64,000 bases of DNA. Origin: Collinsella sp. TF08-11AT (GTDB lineage: Bacteria; Actinomycetota; Coriobacteriia; Coriobacteriales; Coriobacteriaceae). The stretch is taken from contig NZ_QSRL01000002.1 of NCBI RefSeq assembly GCF_003437035.1, positions 207,072 to 271,071 of the forward strand, in the 5' to 3' direction. The translations under genes were made by a program, and so were the position numbers. Below the pieces are notes generated by a model. That model searched no databases. It worked only from the letters and a program-made list of their open reading frames with translations, and was not told the DNA's origin. This document shows positions 1 through 7,717 of this stretch, one piece after another (within the stretch, counting starts at the first letter, position 1; the number at the start of each line of letters is the position of its first letter).

Positions 1-264
1 GCGCCCAAGCCCGCCGCCGCGAAGCCCGCGCCCACCGCACCTAAACCTCAGCCTAAAAAGGTCGCTCGTTCCAAGTCCGTCGAGCCCAAGCCGAGCCGTG
101 ACGAGATGACCTTTGCCCAGCGCATGGTTACCTCCAAGGAGCCTACGGGCGAGAACGAGATTCCTGGCATGGCGCCGGCTCAAAAAATCATTATTGTCCT
201 TGCCCTCATCGCGTTTGTCATCTTTATGGGCTACACGATCCTGACCAGCATGGGCCTGCTCTAG
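1..264 (+). CDS. C-terminal part of a tail-anchored membrane protein, function unknown
   Basis: The gene is cut by the left edge; 87 residues and a TAG stop are readable. The first ~35 residues are an Ala/Pro/Lys-rich, low-complexity linker (repeated KPAP-like steps), followed by a short polar, charged segment and one hydrophobic helix near the end (IIIVLALIAFVIFMGYTIL), leaving only a few residues beyond it. This arrangement suggests a cytoplasmic protein anchored by its C-terminal membrane helix. No catalytic domain is visible in the retained part, so no function is assigned. The next gene, pncB, starts 84 bases downstream on the same strand, with no clear terminator between them. Confidence 0.7.
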   Translation, partial: APKPAAAKPAPTAPKPQPKKVARSKSVEPKPSRDEMTFAQRMVTSKEPTGENEIPGMAPAQKIIIVLALIAFVIFMGYTILTSMGLL

Positions 265-348
265 CCCATTCGCGCTGGGTGCCATGCCCGAACACTCTGC
301 CCTTTTCCAACCCTCAACCTCTGCACAACGCATCCGAAAGGTCGCCCC

Positions 349-1854
349 ATGGCTTTGACCGACATCTCGCATCCCACCGACATTGCAATGCTCACCGATC
401 TGTACGAGCTCACTATGGCCCAGGGCCTGTGGGAGAGCGGCAAGGCCAATGAGCAGGGTTGTTTTACCGCGTTTTACCGCGACCATCCTTTTGGCAGCGC
501 CTATGCCGTCATGTGCGGCACCGCCGAACTGCCCGAGCTGGTCGAGAATCTGCGCTTTACGCCCGAGGACATCGACTACCTCGCCTCGCTCCAGGCCCCG
601 GCCGGCGGCGCGATGTTCAAGCCTGGATTCCTCGACTACCTGCGCGATTTTCGTGCGCATGTAAACATCGACGCCGTGCCCGAGGGCGAGCTCGTCTTTC
701 CGCGCGAGCCCATGGTTCGCGTCACCGGCCCCGCGCTGGAGTGCCAGCTGCTTGAGACGGCGCTGCTCAACATCGTTGGGTTCCAGACGCTTGTCGCCAC
801 CAAGACGGCGCGCGTGGTGCTGGCGGCGGACGGCCGTCCCGTTGCCGAGTTTGGCCTGCGCCGCGCTCAGGGTCCCGATGGCGGCTTGGCCGTCGCGCGC
901 GCGAGCTACGTTGCCGGCTGCTCCTCTACGTCCAATGTGCTCGCCGGCCGCCGCTACGGTATTCCCGTCTTTGGCACGCATGCGCACAGCTGGGTGATGA
1001 GCTTCGATTCCGAGCTCGAGGCCTTCCGCGCCTTTGCCAAGTCGAGCCCCAAGAACTGTACGCTGCTCATCGACACCTACGACGTACGCGAGGGTTGCGA
1101 GCATGCCATTACGGTTGCCAAGGAGATGGAGGCGGTGGGCGAGCGTCTGTCGGCTATTCGCATTGACTCGGGCGACCTCGCCAAGCTCTCCAAGTATGTT
1201 CGTGGCCGTTTTGATGCCGAGGGCCTGCCCTATGTGGGGATCTCGGTTTCTAACGATCTGGATGAGTACACGATTCAGTCACTGCTCGACCAGGGCGCGC
1301 CCATCGATAGCTTTGGCGTGGGTACCAAGCTTGCGACCTGCTATGACCAGCCGGCGCTGGGCGGCGTGTACAAGCTTTCCGCCCGCCGTGCGAGCGAGGC
1401 AGATCCATGGACGCCGGTGGTCAAGCTCTCTGAGCAGCCATACAAGCGCACGATCCCGGGTGTGCAACGCGTGCGCCGTTATTACGACGGCTTTGGTGGC
1501 CCGGTCTGCGACATGATCTACGACGAGGACCATCTGGCGGGGGAGGGCGCCGCGCGCGGCAATACCCTTGTGGCCGTGAACGATGCCGCCCTGGTGACCG
1601 ACGTGTCCGAACTCGAGTATCGCGAGCTGCTGGTGCCGATCGTGCGCGATGGCAGTGCGGTGGCTCCGCGTGAGAGCATCCAGGACGCGCGCGAGCGCTG
1701 TGCTTGGGCGCTCGACCATCTGGACGCAGCTTTCAAGCGCTTCCTGTACCCGCAGACCTATGTGGTGGGTATGGAGCAGGGCCTGGCCCAGGTGCGCGAC
1801 GAGCTCGTGCGTAAGAACATGGCCGCGGCTTCGGCCTTCCCCTGGGCAAAATAA
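349..1854 (+). CDS. pncB: Nicotinate phosphoribosyltransferase
   Basis: 501 residues, normal for the family. It makes nicotinate mononucleotide from nicotinate and PRPP with ATP hydrolysis, the entry step of the NAD salvage (Preiss-Handler) pathway in the cytoplasm. Seen in the sequence: N-terminal substrate region with DLYELTMAQG, the GTHAHSWVMSF histidine motif, RIDSGDLAKLSK (PRPP-binding loop region) and GVGTKLATCYDQPALGGVYK near the middle of the C-terminal half. The ATG at 349 follows a GAAAGG ribosome-binding site by about 7 bases. It reads in the same direction as proB, about 100 bases upstream of it. The family assignment is firm; regulation is not visible. Confidence 0.95.
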   Translation: MALTDISHPTDIAMLTDLYELTMAQGLWESGKANEQGCFTAFYRDHPFGSAYAVMCGTAELPELVENLRFTPEDIDYLASLQAPAGGAMFKPGFLDYLRDFRAHVNIDAVPEGELVFPREPMVRVTGPALECQLLETALLNIVGFQTLVATKTARVVLAADGRPVAEFGLRRAQGPDGGLAVARASYVAGCSSTSNVLAGRRYGIPVFGTHAHSWVMSFDSELEAFRAFAKSSPKNCTLLIDTYDVREGCEHAITVAKEMEAVGERLSAIRIDSGDLAKLSKYVRGRFDAEGLPYVGISVSNDLDEYTIQSLLDQGAPIDSFGVGTKLATCYDQPALGGVYKLSARRASEADPWTPVVKLSEQPYKRTIPGVQRVRRYYDGFGGPVCDMIYDEDHLAGEGAARGNTLVAVNDAALVTDVSELEYRELLVPIVRDGSAVAPRESIQDARERCAWALDHLDAAFKRFLYPQTYVVGMEQGLAQVRDELVRKNMAAASAFPWAK

Positions 1855-1957
1855 TCCGAAGGGGACGGAGGAAAACGGATCATTTTCGTCCGTTCCGCAC
1901 CAGGCGCCCCGACTGCCCCAGCTCGCCCGAACGCTCGACATTCGATTGGTTTGACGT

Positions 1958-3085
1958 ATGACGACTTCTTATAAAACGATGGTGGTAAAGATCGGTTCGT
2001 CTACGGTGGTGGGCGCCGACGGCAAGGTCAACCGCGCCTTTATCGGCGGGCTTGCCGATCAGGCCGCAGCGCTGCGCGAGCTTGGCTGGCGCCTGGTCGT
2101 GGTGAGCTCGGGCGCCATTGCCTGCGGCTATCCCGTGCTGGGCTTCGACCGTAAGCCGGTCGGTGACCTGCCGAGCCTGCAGGCCTGCGCCTCGGCTGGT
2201 CAGTGCATCATCTCGTCGGCCTATGACGAGGAGTTCCATGCGCGCGACCTGCTCACCTCGCTCGTGCTGCTCACGCGCCACGACACGGCGCGCCGCACGT
2301 CCTACCTGCACGCGCGCGACGCCCTGCTGCGCCTTGTGGAGCTGGGTGTGGTGCCGGTCGTCAACGAGAACGATACCGTCACCGTCGATGAGATCAAGTT
2401 TGGCGACAACGACACGCTGGCGGCGCTTGTGAGCTGTCTGGTTTCCGCCGATCTGTGCGTGACGCTCTCGGACATCGATGGCCTCTATACCGCCAATCCG
2501 CACGAGGACCCCACGGCCGAGTTCGTCCCGGTCGTGCATAAGATCGACGCCAAGATCATCGCCTCGGCGGGCGATTCTTCCACATCGGTGGGCACGGGCG
2601 GCATGATCACCAAGATCCGTGCAAGCCGCATTCTCATGACGGCCGGCATTCAGAGCGTGATTTGCTCGGGCGAGGAGCCCGATGCGCTCGTGCGTTTGGC
2701 CCGCGGCGAGAGCGTGGGCACGCTGTTCGATCCGCCGGCGGAGCGCCTGGACATTGCGCCGCGCAAGTTGTGGATTGCACTGGGCGACAAGGCGCACGGC
2801 TCGGTGACGGTCGATGACGGCGCCGCGAAGGCGCTGGTCAGCCGCGGATCGTCGCTGCTCGCGGTGGGTATTCGCGAGGTCGATGGCCAGTTTGCCGAGG
2901 GCGATGTGCTCGACGTGTGCGACCCGAGCGGCATGGTTGTCGCCCGCGGTATCGCCGAGGCCGATTCGGACGTGCTGGAGCTTGCCGCCGGCCGCCGCCA
3001 GGACCAGATTGCCGGCAACCGTCTACTGGCAGACCTAACCGAGAAGCCCGCGATCCATAGGGACAACTTGATAGTGTTCGCCTAG
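1958..3085 (+). CDS. proB: Glutamate 5-kinase
   Basis: 375 residues, full length for the kinase-plus-PUA form. It phosphorylates L-glutamate to gamma-glutamyl phosphate, the first step of proline synthesis, and feeds the ProA enzyme encoded at 4815. Visible motifs: N-terminal VVKIGSSTVVG, GDLPSLQACASAGQ, the NENDTVTVDEIKFGDNDTLA stretch typical of the amino-acid kinase fold, GTGGMITKI, then a C-terminal PUA domain from about residue 280. The ribosome-binding site before the ATG is weak. proB and proA are separated by an antisense hydrolase gene, so they are not a tight operon here. Confidence 0.95.
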   Translation: MTTSYKTMVVKIGSSTVVGADGKVNRAFIGGLADQAAALRELGWRLVVVSSGAIACGYPVLGFDRKPVGDLPSLQACASAGQCIISSAYDEEFHARDLLTSLVLLTRHDTARRTSYLHARDALLRLVELGVVPVVNENDTVTVDEIKFGDNDTLAALVSCLVSADLCVTLSDIDGLYTANPHEDPTAEFVPVVHKIDAKIIASAGDSSTSVGTGGMITKIRASRILMTAGIQSVICSGEEPDALVRLARGESVGTLFDPPAERLDIAPRKLWIALGDKAHGSVTVDDGAAKALVSRGSSLLAVGIREVDGQFAEGDVLDVCDPSGMVVARGIAEADSDVLELAAGRRQDQIAGNRLLADLTEKPAIHRDNLIVFA

Positions 3086-3100
3086 CCAATTGACGCTGCA

Positions 3101-3196
3101 AACGCCCCTAAGCGGCAATCTGACGTTCAATCGTCGGGCATGACCAAAAGGTCAATGCCCTCCTCTTTCACGTCACCTTGCTCGCTTAGGGGCGTT
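3101..3196. repeat. Nested palindrome downstream of proB
   Basis: A perfect 14-bp inverted repeat (AACGCCCCTAAGCG at 3101-3114 against its complement at 3183-3196) encloses further nested arms: TGACGT/ACGTCA (3121-3126 and 3170-3175) and a tight inner hairpin GGGCAT..GACC-AAAA-GGTC..ATGCCC at 3136-3160. It follows the proB stop by 15 bases and ends in GTTTT, so it could terminate proB, but its size and nesting exceed an ordinary terminator. A REP-like or structured-RNA element is an alternative. Confidence 0.6.
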
Positions 3197-3233
3197 TTCG
3201 CTTTCCGTCCTCTACCTGCAATGCTGCTGTTCT

Positions 3234-3262
3234 CGGCACTTGGGGACGTTCCTTTTGTGCCG
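3234..3262. repeat. Short palindrome with GGGGAC...CCTTT loop
   Basis: CGGCAC (3234-3239) and GTGCCG (3257-3262) pair around a 17-base loop containing GGGGACGTTCCTTT. A half-copy, GGGGACACTCCTTTG, follows at about 3269-3284. The loop resembles those of the hairpins at 6113-6155 and 6832-6877 (GGGGACAGGC.CCTTTG). It may be a member of a dispersed family; genome-wide copies cannot be checked here. Confidence 0.4.
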
Positions 3263-3283
3263 GCAGACGGGGACACTCCTTTG

Positions 3284-4702
3284 CTAGAAGATCTGGCGCA
3301 GGTCTCCGCGGTTGAGGGCTTCGTCGAAGAGGTGCTTGAACACCACGCTGCCGTGCAAGCCGTCGTGCTCGAACTCGTTGGTCACCCAGGCATGCGAGTT
3401 GCCCACGCGGCTGAGCGTATCGAGCTGCATGCCCGAGTCCACGTACATGTCATCGAAGTACACCGCGGCCTGCAGGGGCACCTCGTTGCACGCCAGGCGC
3501 TGCGGGTCGTAGATCTTGTCCCAGCTTGTGTCTTCCATAAGCAGATCCATCGCCGGCTTGAAGGGCTTAAGTTCGGGCATCTGCTCAAACATCCACGGGA
3601 ACATGGCCTCGCCGGTAAACATGAGCGGTCGCGTGAGCGTGTCGAACTCGGCACGATGGGCCTTCTCTTCTGCCGCGGCCCAGCGAATGGGCATGGTGTC
3701 GCCGTCGGCGTAGATGAACTCCTGAAGCGTCCAGTACAGCGGATTCGTGCGCGTGTTGGTGCGCTCGAAGGCGCGCATCAAAAAGCTGTCGGATACCGAG
3801 GCGCCGCAGGCCAGCGTGCCGTCGCCGTCAACAAAAGCATGATCGATAATCCAATGCATGCGCTCAAAGCTCGGCTTCATGCCAAAGTCGCTGCCCATGA
3901 GCTGCAGGCGTTCGACCGTCATCGGCGAGCTGTCGGGCAGTACGGGCTTCTGAGCCTCGAGCGCATCGGCCAGGGCTGCCACGCGCTCGACATCGGCGGG
4001 GTAACGGTCGTAATACTGCTGCGTCTTGGCGGCCATGCGCGGGAAGGTGTGCGCGTACACCTCGCTTGCGCTCGCCGGTACGTGGGGGATGCCGCCGCAG
4101 GTAAAGCTTGCCGCCACGCCCTCGGGGAAGAGCGACAGGTAGCTCAGCGTCAAAAAGCCGCCGTAGCTCTGCCCGAGCGTGACCCAGGGCCTGCCGCCAA
4201 AGCCCACCAGGCGCAGGTACTCAAAATCGCGCACGATGGAGCTGGCGAGGTGGCGCTTGAGGAAGTCCGCCTGCGAGCGGTCCGCATCGGCGCCGGCTGC
4301 CTCGGCACGCTCGCCCAGTGCGGCAATCGTGCGCCCGTCTACACAGCTGCTGCGTCCGGTGCCGCGCTGGTCGGGCAGGACGACGCGGAAGTGCTTGACG
4401 GCCTCCTCGATCCAGCCGTCGCTTGTGGGTGACAGCGGACACGGGCTCTCGCCGCCGGGGCCGCCCTGCAAAAACAGGAGCAGTGGCAGATCGTCGTTGA
4501 TGCGGTCGGGCGCGCAAACCACACGGTAGAAGAGCTTGATGCTCTCGGGCGCACCTGCGATGGGCGCCGGCATGGCGCCACGGCGCATGGTGCTGCCGAC
4601 GGCCAGGAGCATCGGCTCCAGGCCGCGCCAGTCGAGGGGGACGTCGATGCTGTGGTCCTCGACATACAGGCCGGGGACGTGGTACGAAGTGATGAGGGCC
4701 AT
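3284..4702 (-). CDS. Alpha/beta hydrolase, proline iminopeptidase-like (peptidase S33)
   Basis: 472 residues from the ATG at 4702, which has GGAAG about 8 bases upstream; a longer reading to 4783 is possible but has no better ribosome-binding site. The product matches the S33 aminopeptidase group that releases N-terminal proline and other residues from peptides. Seen: oxyanion-hole region FLQGGPGGESPCPL, VVLPDQRGTGRSS, and the nucleophile elbow GQSYGGFLTLSYLS with Ser in GxSxGG. The catalytic Asp and His should lie in the C-terminal third (a His follows in EHDGLHGSV). It sits antisense between proB and proA, which may link peptide-derived proline with proline synthesis, but that is inference. 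No signal peptide is seen. Confidence 0.85.
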   Translation of the reverse strand: MALITSYHVPGLYVEDHSIDVPLDWRGLEPMLLAVGSTMRRGAMPAPIAGAPESIKLFYRVVCAPDRINDDLPLLLFLQGGPGGESPCPLSPTSDGWIEEAVKHFRVVLPDQRGTGRSSCVDGRTIAALGERAEAAGADADRSQADFLKRHLASSIVRDFEYLRLVGFGGRPWVTLGQSYGGFLTLSYLSLFPEGVAASFTCGGIPHVPASASEVYAHTFPRMAAKTQQYYDRYPADVERVAALADALEAQKPVLPDSSPMTVERLQLMGSDFGMKPSFERMHWIIDHAFVDGDGTLACGASVSDSFLMRAFERTNTRTNPLYWTLQEFIYADGDTMPIRWAAAEEKAHRAEFDTLTRPLMFTGEAMFPWMFEQMPELKPFKPAMDLLMEDTSWDKIYDPQRLACNEVPLQAAVYFDDMYVDSGMQLDTLSRVGNSHAWVTNEFEHDGLHGSVVFKHLFDEALNRGDLRQIF

Positions 4703-4814
4703 GTGAGTCTTCCGTTCGTTGCGGTGTTTCGGGTTGACCAATTCTACCGCCGCGGGCGAGGCCATGCGCAAATCGGCTACCATGGTTGCAAACTTCTAGG
4801 AGAAAGGGCCGCCC

Positions 4815-6101
4815 ATGTCGGTCGATATAGCCACGTATGCCCACGATCTTGCCGTTGCCGCTAAGGCAGCGTCGGCCTCGCTTGCCACGGCGAGCGACGA
4901 GCAGCGCCAGGAGGCCGTGCGCGCCATGGCCGCAGCACTGCGCAACGGTGTCGACTCCATCGTTGCCGCCAACGAGCTCGATATGTCCGCCGCGCGCGAT
5001 GCGGGGACCTCGGCGGGGCTCCTCGACCGTCTGCTGCTGACGCCCGAGCGCGTTGAGGGTATGGCCGCCGGCCTGGAGAAGCTCGCCGAGCTGCCCGATC
5101 CTGTCGGCCGCGTGCTCGACCACCGCGTGCTCGCAAGCGGCGTGGACCTCACCCGCGTGAGCGTGCCGTTGGGCCTGGTCGCCATGGTGTACGAGGCGCG
5201 CCCCAACGTGACGGCCGACGCCGCGGGCATCTGCATCCGCACCGGCAACGCCTGCATTCTGCGCGGCGGCTCGCTGGCCTATCACTCGTGTGCCATGATT
5301 TCTGAGCTGCTGGCCGATGCGCTCGAGACCAAGGGCTTCCCGCGCGAGGCTATCTCGATGATCGAGTCCACCGACCGCGAGGCCACCGGCGAGCTCATGA
5401 AGCTCCGCGGTATTGTCGATGTGCTCATTCCGCGTGGCGGTGCGGGCCTGATCCAGCGCTGCGTGCGCGAGTCGCTTGTGCCGGTGATCGAGACGGGCAC
5501 AGGCAACTGCCACATCTACGTGCATGAATCCGCCGATTTTGACAAGGCGCTCAACATTATCGTCAACGCTAAGACGCAGCGCGTGGGCGTGTGCAATGCC
5601 GCCGAGTCGCTGCTGGTCGACCGTGCCGTGGCGGATTCGTTTTTGCCGGCGGTCGTTGCCGTGCTGCACGACCACGGCGTGCTGATTCACGGCGACGAGG
5701 CCACGTGCGCCGCATGCGCTGCCGCCGGGCTTGCCGAGGGCGACGACTATGTAGCCGCGACTGAGGAGGACTGGGGCCGCGAGTATCTGGCGCTCGAGAT
5801 GAGCGTGAAGGTCGTGGCGAACGAGGACGAAGCCATCGCGCACATCAACCGCTACGGCACCATGCACTCCGAGGCCATCGTTGCCGAGGACGAGGATGCC
5901 TGCGAGCGCTTCCTGGACGCGGTCGATGCCTCGGCCGTGTATGCCAACGCCAGCACGCGCTTCACCGACGGCGGCGAGTTTGGCCTGGGCGCCGAGATCG
6001 GCATCTCGACCCAAAAGCTCCACGCCCGCGGCCCCTTTGCCGCCGAGGCCCTCACTACCTACAAATACAAGCTCCGCGGCACCGGCCAGGTCCGTCCCTA
6101 A
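4815..6101 (+). CDS. proA: Gamma-glutamyl phosphate reductase
   Basis: 428 residues, full length. It reduces gamma-glutamyl phosphate with NADPH to glutamate-5-semialdehyde, the second step of proline synthesis after ProB. It belongs to the aldehyde dehydrogenase superfamily; the catalytic cysteine is in VGVCNAAESLLVDR near residue 260, and the C-terminus contains the family segment EFGLGAEIGISTQKLHARGP. The ATG at 4815 is preceded by AGGAGAAAG. It is divergent from the upstream iminopeptidase-like gene, with only 112 bases for both promoters. It ends just before a hairpin repeat at 6113. Confidence 0.96.
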   Translation: MSVDIATYAHDLAVAAKAASASLATASDEQRQEAVRAMAAALRNGVDSIVAANELDMSAARDAGTSAGLLDRLLLTPERVEGMAAGLEKLAELPDPVGRVLDHRVLASGVDLTRVSVPLGLVAMVYEARPNVTADAAGICIRTGNACILRGGSLAYHSCAMISELLADALETKGFPREAISMIESTDREATGELMKLRGIVDVLIPRGGAGLIQRCVRESLVPVIETGTGNCHIYVHESADFDKALNIIVNAKTQRVGVCNAAESLLVDRAVADSFLPAVVAVLHDHGVLIHGDEATCAACAAAGLAEGDDYVAATEEDWGREYLALEMSVKVVANEDEAIAHINRYGTMHSEAIVAEDEDACERFLDAVDASAVYANASTRFTDGGEFGLGAEIGISTQKLHARGPFAAEALTTYKYKLRGTGQVRP

Positions 6102-6112
6102 ACCTGTTGCAA

Positions 6113-6155
6113 ACGAAAAACCACCACAAAGGCGCCTGTCCCCTTTGCGGTGGTT
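6113..6155 (-). terminator. Hairpin terminator / repeat copy 1
   Basis: AACCACCACAAAGG (6119-6132) pairs with CCTTTGCGGTGGTT (6142-6155; one mismatch). On the minus strand the stem is followed by a T run (GGTTTTTCG), so it should terminate the HD-hydrolase gene. Stem and loop are almost identical to 6832-6877, which suggests a copied element rather than two independent terminators. Confidence 0.7.
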
Positions 6156-6172
6156 ATAGGTGGCGTGGGCGG

Positions 6173-6772
6173 TTAGGCCTGGAAGGTGTCGCGATCGGGA
6201 GCGAAGGATTGCATGGCCGCGATGGTACGGTCGAAGAGCTCGGGAAGCTCCCAGCCCAGCATCTCGGCGCCCTGCGAAATCACGTCACGCGCGCAGCCGG
6301 CGGCAAAGCGCTTGTCCTTGAACTTCTTCTTGAGCGACTTGGTCGTAAAGTCCATGACGCTCTTGCTCGGGCGCATGACGACGGCGGCTCCGATCAGGCC
6401 GGTGAGCTCGTCGCAGGCGAACAGTATCTTTTCCATCTGCAGTTCGGGCTTGGGCAGCGAGGTGTTGAAATCGGACGTGTGCGTCTGGATGGCGCGAATG
6501 AGCTCGGGAGAGGCGCCCTCGCCCTCGAGGATCTCGGCCGCATAGATGGTGTGGTTCATGGGGTCATCCTCATGCTCCTCCCAATCCAGGTCGTGCAGCA
6601 GGCCGACGATGCCCCAAAACTCCTCGTTCTCGGGGTCGAACTCGCGCGCAAAGTAGCGCATGGTGCCCTCGACCGTTTCGCCATGGGTGATGTGGAACGG
6701 GTCCTTGTTGTGCTCGTTGAGCAGTTCGAACGCACGGTCGCGGGTGATTCCGGCGGTAAGTGGCTCTGCCAT
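6173..6772 (-). CDS. HD-domain metal-dependent hydrolase
   Basis: 199 residues. An HD-superfamily phosphohydrolase: the metal-binding pattern is visible as HGETV near residue 30, the paired His-Asp in GLLHDLDWEEHED near residue 60, and a later IQTHTSDFN histidine. Such small HD proteins act on phosphomonoesters or nucleotides, but substrate cannot be told from sequence. The ATG at 6772 is preceded on the minus strand by an AAGGAGCC-type ribosome-binding site. It lies downstream of carD on the same strand, but a hairpin between them (6832-6877) probably separates the transcripts. Confidence 0.85.
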   Translation of the reverse strand: MAEPLTAGITRDRAFELLNEHNKDPFHITHGETVEGTMRYFAREFDPENEEFWGIVGLLHDLDWEEHEDDPMNHTIYAAEILEGEGASPELIRAIQTHTSDFNTSLPKPELQMEKILFACDELTGLIGAAVVMRPSKSVMDFTTKSLKKKFKDKRFAAGCARDVISQGAEMLGWELPELFDRTIAAMQSFAPDRDTFQA

Positions 6773-6831
6773 AAGAGGCTCCTTGTGCTCGTAGGTATCG
6801 CTAAGAATGAATACTACTAGAACGACTAGAA

Positions 6832-6877
6832 CGAAAAAACCACCACAAAGGTGCCTGTCCCCTTTGTGGTGGTTTTT
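6832..6877 (-). terminator. Hairpin terminator / repeat copy 2
   Basis: AAAAACCACCACAAAGG (6835-6851) is a perfect complement of CCTTTGTGGTGGTTTTT (6861-6877) around a nine-base loop. T runs occur on both strands, so it can work in either direction; here it follows the carD stop on the minus strand. It is nearly identical, loop included, to 6113-6155. Confidence 0.75.
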
Positions 6878-6889
6878 GGCGCGGATGGG

Positions 6890-7375
6890 TTAGTTGAGGG
6901 CGGCTCGGGCTAGGCGGGCTTCGGCGTCCTCTTCGGTGACGCCCAGGGCCACGGCGAACTCCTCGATGGAGCGGCGCTTGGCCTCCTTGAGTACGCGCAT
7001 GTAGTAAGAGCTGGGCTTTTTATCAGCTTCCTCGGCCTGGCGAATGCGGTGCATCATGGTCTTTGCCACGCGGACCGTCTCGGGCGCGCCCAGCTTGAGC
7101 TGCTGCTTAAAGTGCGTCTCCTCAAGCGAGCTGTTACGCTCGGTAAAGGTGTCGCACTCCAGCTCGTCATAGTGGCTCAGCAGGTGCTCGGCATCTTGCT
7201 GGGAGATGGCGGCATGCAAACGATCGGCCTGCGCCACGGGGTACATGAGGATCGTCTGCGCATGTCCCTGCTTGGTCTCGAGCAACAGCATGGGCTGCGG
7301 CGTGTCGTCCCTAAAACCGACGACGGTGCAGACTCCCTGACCCGGATGAATGACGTGTTGACCGATTGAGAACAT
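6890..7375 (-). CDS. CarD-family RNA-polymerase-binding transcriptional regulator
   Basis: 161 residues, the normal length for CarD/CdnL. The N-terminal ~60 residues form the Tudor-like RNA-polymerase interaction domain (FSIGQHVIHPGQGVCTVVGF), and the remainder is a helical, charged DNA-binding region ending in two predicted helices. CarD stabilises the open promoter complex at many housekeeping promoters in Actinobacteria. The start is supported by GGAGGTAG just upstream on the minus strand and by a likely promoter at 7405-7433. It is transcribed divergently from argS with a 342-base gap. Confidence 0.92.
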   Translation of the reverse strand: MFSIGQHVIHPGQGVCTVVGFRDDTPQPMLLLETKQGHAQTILMYPVAQADRLHAAISQQDAEHLLSHYDELECDTFTERNSSLEETHFKQQLKLGAPETVRVAKTMMHRIRQAEEADKKPSSYYMRVLKEAKRRSIEEFAVALGVTEEDAEARLARAALN

Positions 7376-7404
7376 GCTACCTCCAACTTATACGAATTTA
7401 CGTA

Positions 7405-7433
7405 TGTCTAGAATAACACGCTGACGTGCGCAA
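7405..7433 (-). promoter_or_regulatory. Probable promoter of the carD-family gene
   Basis: On the minus strand TTGCGC (7433-7428) and TAGACA (7410-7405) are separated by 17 bases, giving a start of transcription about 25 bases before the carD ATG. The rest of the 7434-7717 gap shows only a small CCTGCA/TGCAGG hairpin at 7528-7544 and no T-box or other recognisable leader for argS. Confidence 0.45.
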
Positions 7434-7717
7434 ACCCTTACTTTATGCAGGAAAAGCACACAATTCTGATAGGTAAGAGTATTCGATAACAGACGCAGCT
7501 CATTCACACCTTTATGCATTTTCAACGCCTGCATAATCTGCAGGCAGACCGGCATCTTTGAGTGACTCCATGCAAGCTGTAGTCATTTTTGTGCATATGC
7601 AATATCTATTAGCTTTACCCTGCGACAGTGCCCGTCGCTTGTGATAGAGTGCTACAAACTCTGGCTTTTGCCCTACGAGTGACCAAGAGCTCGGGGGCTT
7701 TAACACAAGGAGGATCT

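Noticed and set aside
4221..6023. 600-codon minus-strand frame across the iminopeptidase and proA
   Set aside because: Shadow of proA; composition is His/Gly/Arg-rich with no recognisable domain.
7512..7706. Small minus-strand ORF (64 codons) between the carD-family gene and argS
   Set aside because: No ribosome-binding site, no recognisable family, and it overlaps the argS upstream region.
7434..7717. T-box or amino-acid leader for argS
   Set aside because: No T-box consensus or specifier-type stem could be seen; only a small hairpin is present.
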